Source: Ricinus communis (lineage: Eukaryota > Streptophyta > Magnoliopsida > Malpighiales > Euphorbiaceae). From it: a DNA stretch of 64,000 bases. The DNA lies in NCBI RefSeq assembly GCF_019578655.1, contig NC_063264.1, positions 11,139,213 to 11,203,212 of the forward strand, in the 5' to 3' direction. A program made the position numbers and the translations under genes. Shown piece by piece: positions 29,322 to 40,866 of the stretch. Below the pieces are notes generated by a model. It saw nothing but the letters and a program-made list of their open reading frames with translations, was not told the origin of the DNA and made no database searches. Every line of letters starts with the position of its first letter. The first letter of the stretch is position 1.

Positions 29322-30775
29322 CGATGTGTGCTACTTGTGTTAGCTACAATCTAAGGCAGTGTACCTATTGATGCAGTCTAGCACTAATGGCGAGTATCAA
29401 GGTCATATTCCTCGGGAAAGTGAAAGCCCAGAGTTACTCCTTTGTTCTTTGTTATATTAACCTAAAATGAATGATGAATAATTTCTAAACTAACTAATAG
29501 CTACAAGCTAAGTTCTAAAGGAGATGCAAGAGTAATTGATAACTAAAATAACCAAGACAAGAAAGCAAACCCAAAGGGAACCTAAACTAGTTGGCAATCA
29601 AACAAAAGATAAAGGATTGGTGAGTCTAATTATGCTACCCGTGGGCGAATTCTTAACCGAATTTGGTTTCTTTCTCGAGATAACTGAATTCCTAAACCTA
29701 ATAACCTAAAGTTGGAATCTCTTCCAAACGATTGATTCTTAAATTAGCATTAAGCTTTAGTTCGCCTCTATTAAGCTTTGTTAATTCTTAATCCAGCTAG
29801 TTAATTATCCTTATCTCTAAGCGATTATTAACCAGTTCTTGCTATTCAAAATTCCAATTGCCAAATGGACTTCTCAATCACACAAAGCAATCTAAACACA
29901 CAATTCACAACGTCTCATGAATAATGCATTACCGTATTAATACTGAAAGCAAGAAGAATACAAAACTAACCCAAACAATCCAACAATATAATACTAAGCC
30001 AACATAATAAAGAAATCCCAATGGATTTAATCAATCTAGCTAAACATGTTCATTATTAAAATCCACAAGAATACAATTACAACAAAGAGTAAAGGTAGAG
30101 AAAACCCGATTACACCCTTGGATGAGAGTAAACAGCCCCAATTCCTCTTGCTCAATCTTGAATCGATCCTTGTTCCTCTTACTTGATTTGAAAACCAATC
30201 GACGAACCTTGCCCAATCTTCAATCTTCAAAGGGAATCCGATTGAAACCTTGATACAAGTCTCCTTTTCTCTTGGTTTCAGCTCAGAAAACCCTTAGAGA
30301 GAGAACTATTAGGGTTTGGGACGTTCTAACCCTAGCCTCCCCCTCCTTTTCCTCTCTTCGTTCTTTTAATTAATACCCCATGTCGCCTCCAACACGGCCG
30401 TGTCCCTGGCCATGCTGGGGACACGGGCTGGTGTTCCTGGCCGTGTTACTCTCTGTGGTCGTGCTCCCTAAAGGCTTCTTCTTCTTTCATGTTTGACGCA
30501 TCCAACACGGCCGTGTTGGTGGCCGTGTTGGTAATAGGGCCAGTGTTGAATCCAACACGGCCGTGTTAACCTTCTACATGGGCATACTTAGCTCGTTTCG
30601 GCAGCTTTGACATCCAATTATGCTCCAATTCTTTCCTTTATCATCCTTTGACTTCTTTTGGACCTAATGCACACAAACATACGTATAGGGTGAGTGTTGA
30701 GACCAATTCATATCCAAATGTCCATAAAATCAATCTTAAAAACCCCATTTAGATGTGTGTATTTTACGCACATCA
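29322..30775 (-). repeat. X1 3' LTR (1454 bp)
   Basis: Matches 59171-60590 and 61383-62832 (same strand) and 54321-55735 (reversed). Ends TGATGTGYG...; the first base of the plus-strand start is mutated to C. Contains the GC palindrome cluster at about 30380-30570. The polypurine-like stretch AAGTGTGGGGTTATT (minus) follows at 30776-30790. Confidence 0.88.
30380..30570. promoter_or_regulatory. CACGGCCGTG palindrome cluster in X LTR
   Basis: Perfect palindrome CCAACACGGCCGTGTTGG at 30502-30519 and a 14-bp core AACACGGCCGTGTT at 30554-30567, plus several half-sites. Clusters recur in every X LTR (about 32080-32140, 40958-41110, 54530-54680, 60235-60380, 62450-62625). In the sense direction they lie about 200-350 bp from the LTR start, upstream of the AAACCCTAA leader-like segment. 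CG-dense in otherwise A+T-rich sequence. Role unknown. Confidence 0.5.
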
Positions 30776-32003
30776 AATAACCCCACACTTAGCTCATTGC
30801 TTGTCCTCAAGGAATCAAAAGTAAAATAAGGAAAATAAACCACTAAGGAACTACACTTGAACTGACAGAAAAGCTAGGGAGCTCCTGCACATATCCTTAA
30901 TAAGCGCAAGTCAAACAAAAAGAAATGAAGCAACCAATTCAAGTATCACAACCAAGATTCCAATAATTCACACAATACTATCTCAACGAAATTATTCAAA
31001 ACCAACTCCTTACCAGATTCACTCTAAATCGCTCAAAGCGTTTAAAGGGTAGTGTTTAATCGCTCAATGCATCAACTACTACCTTACTTACTATATGCTT
31101 GCTCTTAAATCCTACTCCTACCACTTATGGAGAGTCAACAACCATGTCAAGAGGTCTTTATAAAGGTTGTAATGGGGATTAGGTAAGGGTAGGTAAATTT
31201 GGTCAGAGTTGAACCTATGGTGTTCTGCAATGAAATACGTGCACACAAGTCACAATAATCACAAGGGGTAAACAATGGATAGTAGTCCAAGGTGGGAAAT
31301 AGGAATCAAGTCAAAATGTTTAGCTCACTTACTTTCTTTCTTTTCATCACCTTTCCCTCTTATTCTTCTTTTTATATATTTTTCTTCTTTCTTTTTTTTT
31401 TCTTTTTTTTCTTTTTTTTCATAAGGGAAGAACATTCACATAATAGAGTGAATTTCTTTTTGGATTGAAGTAAGCTGCTACAAGATTCCAAAGCTATTCC
31501 CAAGATAAAAATTCCCAATAAAAACAACTCATGTGCAAAATCATAACCCAAAGAATAATAAAACTAAGTAGTAATGGACTATCATACCAAAGTGTTAAAC
31601 TCTCCTTATGGCCCTCATAAGCATTACCGAGCAAGTTCTAAAAGTAAAGACAGTAATCGACACTCTCAACAAGAAATAAATACAAGCATATAAAGTGTAT
31701 GCTTACAATTTAGGCTCAATTTCTCACAAGTGTGCTTTTGAGTAGGTTCTAAACAAAAATCATCAAAACAGAATTAAATAAGCCAAAGCAACTTAGTGCA
31801 AAACTCAAACTAATTATCTTACATTCTTCCGCAAAACTCAACACTATCTGTTTGACCCGATCACATGGACATAAACAGGATTTCAAAAGCAAGTTAACAG
31901 TAAGAGCATCGAAACAAAGTGAAAAATTTTCAAAATTTTACAAAAAAATTGCACAAAGAATAAACAAATAACTGAGATGGAATAAATGAAATGCAATATA
32001 TAA
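30776..32003 (-). other. X1 interior (3' untranslated part)
   Basis: Homologous to 56243-57510 of the X4 array, with the same polypyrimidine run (about 31365-31425 on plus). Non-coding. Identity to X4 ends near 31984, just before the LTR fragment, which marks the internal deletion. Confidence 0.75.
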
Positions 32004-32352
32004 CTGGTGTTCCTGGCCGTGTTACTCTCTATGGCCATGCTCCCTAAAAGCTTCTTCTTCTTTCATGTTTGACGCATCCAAGATGGCAGTGTTGGTGGCC
32101 GTGTTGGTAACATGGGCCAGTGTTGAATCCAACACGGCCGTGTTAACCTTCCGCATGGGCATACTTAGCTCATTTCAGCAGCTTTGACATCCAATTATGC
32201 TCCAATTCTTTCCTTTATCATCTTTTTACCTCTTTTGGACCTAATGCACACAAACATACGTATAGGGTGAGTGTTGAGACCAATTCACATCCAAATGTCC
32301 ATAGAATCAATCTTAAAAACCCCATTTAGATGTGTGTATTTTACGCACATCA
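32004..32352 (-). repeat. X1 5' LTR, outer 349 bp only
   Basis: Repeats 30430-30775 of the complete LTR and ends ACGCACATCA at 32352 next to the ATAGG duplication. Confidence 0.88.
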
Positions 32353-32357
32353 ATAGG

Positions 32358-32618
32358 TTTATCAAGATGGCTCACTTTATACCATGCCATAAAACTGATG
32401 ATGCTACTAAATATTGCTTATTTGTTCTTTAAGGAAGTAGTGCATTTACATGGCATACCTAAGAGCATTATTAGTGATAGGGATGTTAAATTCCTTAGTC
32501 ATTTTTGGTGTGTGTTGTGGGGAAGACTTGGTACTAAGCTTCTATTTTCTACTACTTGTCATCCTCAAACTGATGGGCAAATAGAAGTGATTAATCGAAC
32601 TTTAATCACTTTGATGGA
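32358..32618 (+). pseudogene. Ty3 integrase fragment, part 2
   Basis: Continues part 1: [15 protein letters not shown], then [48 protein letters not shown] and INRTLITL. The second and third catalytic residues (Asp in SDRD, Glu in QIEV) are intact here, but a frame change lies near 32405. It ends at about 32615, where the repeat field resumes at GATGGAGTATTG. Confidence 0.87.
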
Positions 32619-35345
32619 GTATTGATATAATTCTCCGAATAATTGTAGAGGAATCTTTTGGAGGAAATAGGGAACGGCGAGAATAGAGGCATGCCTAAAT
32701 ATTCCAATTTAGAATTTCCACTATTAGGATCTCCATCATTCCTTGTTCCTCAAGGCACGAGGACTCTTGATGGCAGAAGGACTGGTGTAAGGAATCATGT
32801 GAATACAATTGACAAGCTTGACCAGTGGCATTAGTGCTTAGCTTGATGATCAAGTAGGACGAGATGAAAATCCACCCATATAAGAAATCATATGTTGTTT
32901 TCTATTAATCCAACCGGAAATGAACATGTTTTAATGTATGGGGGGCATATATTGAAGTTTATTCATCATTGTTTATTTAATTATTCATATTTAGCTTCTC
33001 GTGTTTTCTTCTTATGCAATGAGGTCTTTCGCGGCATAGAAACTGCATGCAACTAAATACTTGAGGCTAGTAAGCATATTTCTTCAATTTTCTACCTTCA
33101 GAGAAATGAAGTTATGGGCTCTTTCAACAACTTTACAGACTTATCTAACCTCGCGCTAGCGAACATAGACTATCACTCACGTCCTTCCTTTCTTTTATGT
33201 TCTTTGTCTACCCTTATGTTTAAATCAATTCGATTTAATCTTATGCTTAGTTGTATGGAAGAAAACAAAGAACTTATATTTTCTTTGCATATCAAATATG
33301 AAATCCTACCTATGTTCTCATTTTGTTTATTTCTTTTGTGCCTCTCTTTGTAATCTCTGTCTAATATGATGGTTTAGTTTTATTTGAAGAGCATAAACAC
33401 GAGTGTTGAGTATAAACACAAATGTTGAGTTAAAATTTAGGACTACAATAGTTGTTAACTGGTTAAATCCTGTCTAGTTCTTGTTTATTTATTCATATTT
33501 TGTTTGTAGTTTCTTCTTTTTATGAAATGAGGGCTATTGCACTATGAAAACCGCATGCATCTGATCAGGCTAGTGAGCATATCATTTTAGTATTTTACAT
33601 TGTAAGAAATCAAGTTATGGGTTATTTCAATAATTTTGCAAACTTATAAAGACTCACGCTAGCAAACCTAGACTTATCGCTCACGTCTTTTCTTTCTTTT
33701 ATGTTCTTTGTCTACTCTTGTGTTTAAATCAATTCGATTTGATCATTACGCTTAGCCATATGGAAGAAAATAAAGAATGTGTGATTTCTTTCCTTATCGA
33801 ATTTATAATCCTACATGTTCTCCTTCTATTCAATTTTTTTGTTCATCTCCTTATAATCTCTATCTATTATGATGGTTTGGTTTTATATGATGAGCATAAA
33901 CACGAGAATGTTGCGTGAAAGTGCGTCGAAGCTATAGTCATAAGCACTGAATTAGGGCCTAGACAAATGCAAAGAAAGAAAATTAGTTGATCGAGTTTGA
34001 TGTCATTCTCTAAATGATCGCAGACGAATACTTTTTGGGAAAAGCAGGAACGATATGAATAGAGGCATGCCCAATTATTCTGATTCAGGATGCGCACCAT
34101 TGGGTATCCATTACTCTTTATTCCTCTATGCACGAGTACTCTTGATGACACAATGATTGGTGTAAGGAATTATAGGAGCACAATTAACAAGCTTGACCGG
34201 TGGCATTAGGGCTTAGCTTGATGATCAAGTAGGATGAAACATAAATCCACTCGCGTAAGGGAGAAATCATGTTGCTTTTGATTCATCTAAGTGGAAATTA
34301 GCCTGTTTTGATGTTTGGCAGGCATATAATGAAGTAGATTGGGCTAGAGTGTTATTAGGTGCGTTGACGTGAATTTTCCCTTGTTTTCATTAAGGATTCA
34401 TTTAAACGCAATTAACAAGCTTAACCGGTGTCATTAGGGTGTAACTTGATGATCAAGCAGCATAAGATGCAAATCCACACCCATAAGGGAGAAATCATGT
34501 TGCTTTCAATTAATACAAGTGGGAATGTGCGTGTTTTGATGTCTAAGAGTCATATAATAAAGTAAATTAGGCCGGAGTGTTAATAGATAGGCCCACGCAA
34601 ATTAGCTCATAAAATGTGGGACCATAAGAGTTGTTGGCCAGTCAGCTCCTCTCTAGTTCTTGTTTTGACTTTAGTTTATCCATCTTTCTTTTTTTGGTTA
34701 TCATATTTAGCTTCTAGTTTGTTCTTCTTATGGAATGAGGGCTTTTGAACTACGAAAATCACATGCAACCTAATATTTATGCCTAGTGAGCATATTATTC
34801 AATTTTCTACCTTGCGGGAAAGCAAGTGATTGGTTCTTTCAAGAACTTTACGGACTTATGAAGACTAGCACTAGTGAACCTAGACTTATTGCTCACGTCC
34901 TTCCTTTGCTTTGTGTTCTTTGTCTACCGTTGTGTTTAAATTAATTCAATTTGATCCTTAGACTTAGCCATGGAAAAGAATAAAGAACTTGTGATTTCTT
35001 TCCTTATCATATATGAAATCCTACCTTCTTTCTAATCTATGTCTAGTATGCTGGTTTGGTTTTATTTGGCAAGTAGAAACACGAGTATTGAGTTAAAGAG
35101 CATGGAAGAGGCAATCATAGGCATTGATCTAATGCTTGGACAAATGTAAAGAAAGAATTATTTGATGGAGTATTGATATCATTCTCTGAATGATCAGAGA
35201 CAATTATTTTGGAGGAAAGAGGGAACGCTGAGAATCGAGGAATGCCCAAGTATTCCAATCTAGGATTTGCACCATGGAAATCTCCATTATTCCTTGTTCC
35301 TTTAGGAATGAGGACTCTTGATGACACAAGGTTTGGCATAAGTGT
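32619..35345 (+). repeat. long-unit repeat field, segment 2 (forward)
   Basis: Same landmark blocks as segment 1 (for example CTTCTTATG...GAGGGCTT at about 33000, 33510 and 34715; GACAAGCTTGACC at about 32813). It ends in mid-unit at about 35345, where the orientation flips. Confidence 0.8.
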
Positions 35346-38300
35346 AAGGATCAAATAGAATTGTTATAAACATAATGGTGGACAAAGAACACAATGAAAA
35401 GGAAGGACGTTAGTGTAAGTCTATGTTTGGTACCGCGCGTCTTGATAAGTTAGTAGAGCTCGTAAGGTAGAAAACTAAAATAATATGCTCACTAGTACCA
35501 AGTATTTGGTTGCATGTAGTTTTTATAGTGTGAAAGCCCTCATTCCATAAGAAGAAGAAACTAGAGGCTAAATATGAATAAATAAATAAGGTAAAGATGA
35601 ATAAACAAAATTTGAGTCAAGAAACATAGAGGAGTTGACTGGTCAACAACTCTCGTAGTCCTAAATTTTAAGAGCTAGCTTAATAAAAACAAGGTGAAAT
35701 TCGTGTGGGCCTGCCTAACGACACTCCGAACCAAATTACTTCATTATATGCATTATATACATCAAAATGCTCTCACTCCCGTAGTATGCTTGGATTAATA
35801 AAAAAACAACATGATTTCTCCTTTACACTCATGGATTTATGTCTCATCCTACTTCACTATCAAGCTAATCCCTAATGCCACTAGTCAAGCTTGTCAATTC
35901 TGTTCCCATGATTCCTTACGCCTATCCTTGTCATTAGGAGTCCTGGTGCGTAGAAGAATAAGGAATGATGGAGATCGCAATGGAGCAAATCCTGAATCAG
36001 AATATTTAGGCATGCCTCGATTCTTGTCATTCCCTATTTCCTCCAAAAGATTCATCCACGATCATACAAATAATGACATCAATACTGGATCAACTAATTT
36101 TCTTTCTTCTCATTTCTTCAAGCATTGGATCATTAGCCAAAATTGTCACTTCCACACGCTTCACTCAACACTTATATTTATGCTTTCCAAATAAAACCAA
36201 ACCATCATATTAGACAGAGATTAGAAAGAAAGGCATAAAAATAAATGAATAAATTGAGATCATAAGTAGGATTTCGGATCTAATAAGGAAATAAATCACA
36301 AATTCTTTGTTCTCTTCCATATGGCTAAGCATAAGGATAAAGTACATAGAAGAAAGGTAGGACGTGAGGGATAAGTCTATGTTCACTAGCGTGAGTATTG
36401 ATAAATCTGCAAAGTGCTTCAAAGAACCCATAGCTTGATTTTTACAAGGTAGAAGATTGGAATAATATGCTCACTAGCCTCAAATATTTAGTTGCATGCA
36501 GGTTTCATAGTGCGAAAGCCCACATTCCATAAGAAGAAGAAACCATAAGCTAAATATGAATAAATAAAGAAAGAAATATGAATAAACTAAAGTCAAATCA
36601 AGAACTAGGGAACCCTCATTATCTCAAATTTTATGAGGTAGCTTAATGAAATAAGGGAAATTCACATGGGCCTACCTAATAATCCTCCGGTCAGAAATAT
36701 TTTATTATATGCTTCCCAAACATCAAAACTCATGCATTTTCGCTTAGATTAATCCAAAGAAACATTATTTCTCCCTTATGTGTAGATTTGCGTCTCCTCC
36801 TGCTTGATTATCAAGTCAAGCTCTAGCGCCACCGATCAAGCTTGTCAATTGCATTCCCATGATTCCTTATTCCAATCTTTATGTCATCAGGAATACTCAT
36901 GCCTAAAGAAATAAACAATAATGGAGATCCGAATAGCACAAATCTTAAATCATAATAATTTGGCATGCGTCCATTCATGTTGTTCTCGCTTTTCTTTAAA
37001 ATATTCATCTACAATCATTCCGAGAATGACAATAATACTTGACATCAATACATGCTCATTCCCACTTGGATTAGTCGAAAGCAACATGATTTCTCTCTTA
37101 CGTGCGTAGATTTAATCTGATTAAGCTTGACCATCAAGCTGAGCCACAATGCCATCGGTCAAGCTTCCCAAATGTGTTCCCATGATTCCTTATGCCAACG
37201 CTTGTGTAATAAGGAGTCCTCACGCCTAAAGGAATAAGAAATAATGGAGACCCCAATGGTGCAAATCCTAAATCAGATTCTTTGGTCATGTCTTGATTCT
37301 CGTTGCTCCTTCTATCCTCCAAAAGATTCGTCCATGATTATTTGAAGAATGAGATCAATACTTGATCAACTAATTTTCTTTCTTCATATTTTTCCAAGCA
37401 TTAGATCGGTGCGCATGATTGCCGCTTCCACGCGCTTTCACTCAACGCTCATGTTTATGCTCCCAAATAAAACCAAACCATCATATTATATAGAGATTAG
37501 AAAGAGAGGCACAATAGAGATGAACAAAATGATTACACATATAGGATTTCAAATCTGAGAAGGAAAGAAATAAAAATTGTTTGTTCTCTTCCATACATCT
37601 AAGTGTAAGAATCAAATCAAATTGATTTAAACACGAGAGTAAATAAAGAACATAAAAGAAACGAAGAATGTGAGCGATAAGTCCATGCTTGCTAGCGCGA
37701 ATGTTGATAAGTCCATAATGTTCTTGATAGAACCCCTAACTTGATTTTTCGCAAGGTAAAAAATTGAAATATTATATTCAATAGCCTCAAGTACTCGGTT
37801 GCATACAGTTTTTATAGTGCGATAGCCCTCATTCTGTAATAAGAATAAACTGGAAGCTAAACATGAATGAATAAATAAATAAAGATGAATAAACTAAAGT
37901 CAAATCAAGAATTAGAGAGGAGTCAACTGGTCAACAACTATTATAGTCCTAAATCTTAAGAACTAGCTTAATGAATCCAAGGGAAAATTTGCGTTGGCCT
38001 ACCAAATAACACTCTAAACCAAATTACTTCGTTATATATATCCTAAACATTAAAACAATTGCATTCCAATTGTATTATGCTTGGATTAATTGAAAAGAAC
38101 ATGATTTCTCCCATACACGAATGTATTAAGGTCTCGTCCTACATGAACATCAAGCTAAGCCCAATGCTACCAGTCAAGCTTGTCAATGGCGTTCCCATGA
38201 ATCCTTACACTAATCCTTGTGTCATAAGTGCCCTCGTACCTAAAGGAATACAAAATGATCTGAATCAAAACATTTGGGCATATGCCTCGATTCTCATCAT

Positions 38301-39475
38301 TCTCTCTTTCTTCTAGAGGATTCGTCCGTGATCATTCAGAGAATGATATAAATACACGGGCACCGGAATAGAAGTAAGTGAGCAACAAGTCTATGCTCTC
38401 TAGCGAAAGGGTTGATAAGTCCAAAAAGTTCTTGAAAGAATCCATAATTTGATTTTCGGCAAGGTAAAAAATTGAAATAATATGCTTATTAGCCTAAAGT
38501 ATTCGGTTGCATATGATTTTTATTATATGAAGGACCTTATTCGATAATAAGAAGAAACTAGAAGTTAAATATGAGTAAATAAATATAGAAAGATGAATAA
38601 ACTAAAGTGAAATTGAGAACTAGAGAGGAGTTGACTGGTCAATAACTCTCGTAGTTCCAAATCTTAAGAGCCAACGTAACGAATACAAGGGAGAATTCCT
38701 GTGGCCCTACCTAATAACATTCTGAACCAAATTACTTCATTATATGCATCCTAAAAAATCAAAATGCTCATATTCTCAATTGTAACTAAAGTGAAATCAT
38801 GAATGAGAGAGGAGTTGACTGTTCAACAACTCTCGTAGTCCCAAATTTTGTGAGCTAGTTTAACGAAAATAAGGAGAAACTTGTGTGGGTCTACCTAATA
38901 ACACTGCAACCCAAATTTCTTCATTATATGCATCCCAAACATCAAAATGCTCGCATTACTGCTTGTAGTATGCTTAATTAGTTAAAAACAACAAGATTTC
39001 TCCCTTACGCCTGTGAATTTACGTCTCGCCTTGACTAATCATCAAGTTAAGCTCCAATGCCACCGGTCAAGCTTGTCAATTATGTTACCATGATTCTTGT
39101 GTCCTAAAAGTCAAAACACGTGTATCTCCTCTTGGATTAATTGAACGCAACATGGTTTCTCCCCTACGGGCATGGATTTGGGTCTCATATTGCTTGATCA
39201 TCAAGTTTCGCCCCAATGCCACCATTAAAACTTATCAATTGCATTCCCATGATTCCTTAGGCCAATCCTTATGTCATAAAGAATCCTCATGCCTAGAGGA
39301 ATAAGAAATAATGGAGATCCCAATAGTGCAAATCCTGAAATGGAATATTTAGGTGTGCCTCGATTCTCGTTGTTCCTTCTTTCTTCTAAAAGAATTGTCT
39401 GCGAACATTCAAAGAATGATATTAATACTCGATCACCTAATTTTCTTTCTTTGCATATGTACAAGCATTGGATAA
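35346..39475 (-). repeat. long-unit repeat field, segment 3 (reverse orientation)
   Basis: Reverse complements of the same landmarks (AGCCC..CATTCCATAAGAAGAAG at about 35545, 36515, 37830 and 38540; GGTCAAGCTTGTCAATTGC at about 39065). Units have uneven length because subunits are gained or lost. Cut on the right by the Athila LTR at 39476. Confidence 0.8.
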
Positions 39476-40809
39476 TGTAGTTAATTATGGAAATTGTATT
39501 TATTCTGACCTAGGTGGTGAAATATCAAGGATTGAATATGTTTTAAGGTATCACTTGTCAGAAACCAAGTCTTTTGGAGGAAGAGCAAAAATTTAGGCAG
39601 AAGATCATTTTCAATAAGGCGTGACCACACCTTACAATCCATGAGTTGCTAGAATCTGTAGAAGGGAATTTCGAATTTTCAAGATAAATTTGTGGTGGAC
39701 CCACTTTTGTATAATTTCCTTTATTTTTAAAGTGCTAGATAAAGAGAACTTACTCCATGTATTTAGGATTTTAATTTGTTTAGATTACTCTTTAACTTAT
39801 CCTTCCATATATGGATAAGATCATATAGGAAGTTTATTTCTTTTTTATAAGGATTATCTTATTAGGGTTTAGGTTTGACTTCCTATATAAGGAGGCTAGT
39901 TCTACCAAGTAGAGGACGGCTGAGAGTGTTTTGATATTTATTATTTTTCTTCTTCTATTCCCTGTAATTCTTTTCTTGTGAATTTTTACTCCACTATGTG
40001 TGGCTAAGTTTTTAATTTCTGATTCAAGAGTGAATAAATTCCAATTGTGATTTTGTGAGGCTTTGTGCTTAACAAAATTCTTCTTTAATTCAAGTATTCT
40101 TTATTTCTTATTTTTATTATTTATGAATTTTTGATATTGATTGAACTGACGACTCAACTTTGATATTGATTTTTCTATTGTTAAACTATGAATTTGTGAT
40201 CCGTAATTGTCATGAACGATTGACAGAAGTAGCAAGGAGCTGGCTCATGTGTGTGTGATTCCGGCCTTTTCGAATTACATAGCTTGCACGATAGGCTCTA
40301 GGGAAATAAAGAAACAAGGTTAATTCAATTGTAGCTATCTCAATTAATTAATGTTGGTTTAGTCATTTTTATTATTCTTAATGCTAACAATGAGTTGATA
40401 TGGAACGCTATCGTGCCAGTTGAGTAATGTTAAGTTTTGATTTGGATGATGGGTTTGAGTCAATTATATTAGGAGAATTACACTTGTTGCGGCTTTTTCG
40501 AATAAGTAGACTAAGTACTTGAATAGAAAAATTAATATTTAAGCCTATGGTCATTATTACAATTGGATGGAATTAGCACCCTTGAATTGAAAGTTTGTTA
40601 AGATTGATTTCTTTTACTTTAATATTCAGCCTTCATTATTTTTTGTTTATTTATAATTTTGATTCAAACATTCAAAATCCCCCCATTTTTATTTTACTTT
40701 GAGAAGCTATCCACATTGGTTCCCTTGGGATTCGGCCTGGTTTCACTATTTCTACAAGTTAGTTTAGGAAATCAGTAATTTATTTTGAAGGGCTTCGACC
40801 ACCTGTTCA
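39476..40809 (+). repeat. Athila 5' LTR (about 1.33 kb)
   Basis: Begins TGTAGTTAATTATGG where the repeat field is interrupted and ends CACCTGTTCA four bases before the PBS. It contains GGCGTGACCACACCTT near 39615, a version of the palindromic motif repeated in the 3' spacer. No second copy in the window, so the boundaries rest on TG/CA and the PBS. Confidence 0.65.
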
Positions 40810-40813
40810 AATT

Positions 40814-40830
40814 TGGCACCGTTGCTAGAG
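40814..40830 (+). other. primer-binding site, tRNA-Asp type variant (Athila)
   Basis: TGGCACCGTTGCTAGAG right after the LTR. Athila elements use a TGGCGCCGTTG-type site; here one base differs in the core. Confidence 0.7.
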
Positions 40831-40866
40831 AAATATTTTAGTTTCTCATTGTTTAATTTATTGTTT

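Larger units (their letters stand above)
29322..32352 (-). mobile_element. element X1: non-autonomous Athila-like LTR element, internally deleted
   Basis: Flanked by perfect ATAGG duplications (29317-29321 and 32353-32357). Removing it rejoins the integrase fragment (VVDR to FIKMAHF). Left part 29322-30775 is a complete LTR (CGATGTGTGC...ACGCACATCA), then 1.2 kb of interior, then only the outer 349 bp of the other LTR (32004-32352). So in minus orientation the rest of the 5' LTR, PBS and gag are deleted. No coding remains. Confidence 0.87.

Noticed and set aside
31365..31425. Long polypyrimidine run as a functional splice or origin signal
   Set aside because: Simple T/C slippage sequence, present in both X interiors with different lengths. 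No supporting context.
33114..36431. Several 60-127 codon frames in the long repeat field
   Set aside because: Frames are not kept between repeat units, often lie on both strands of the same block, and show no domain.
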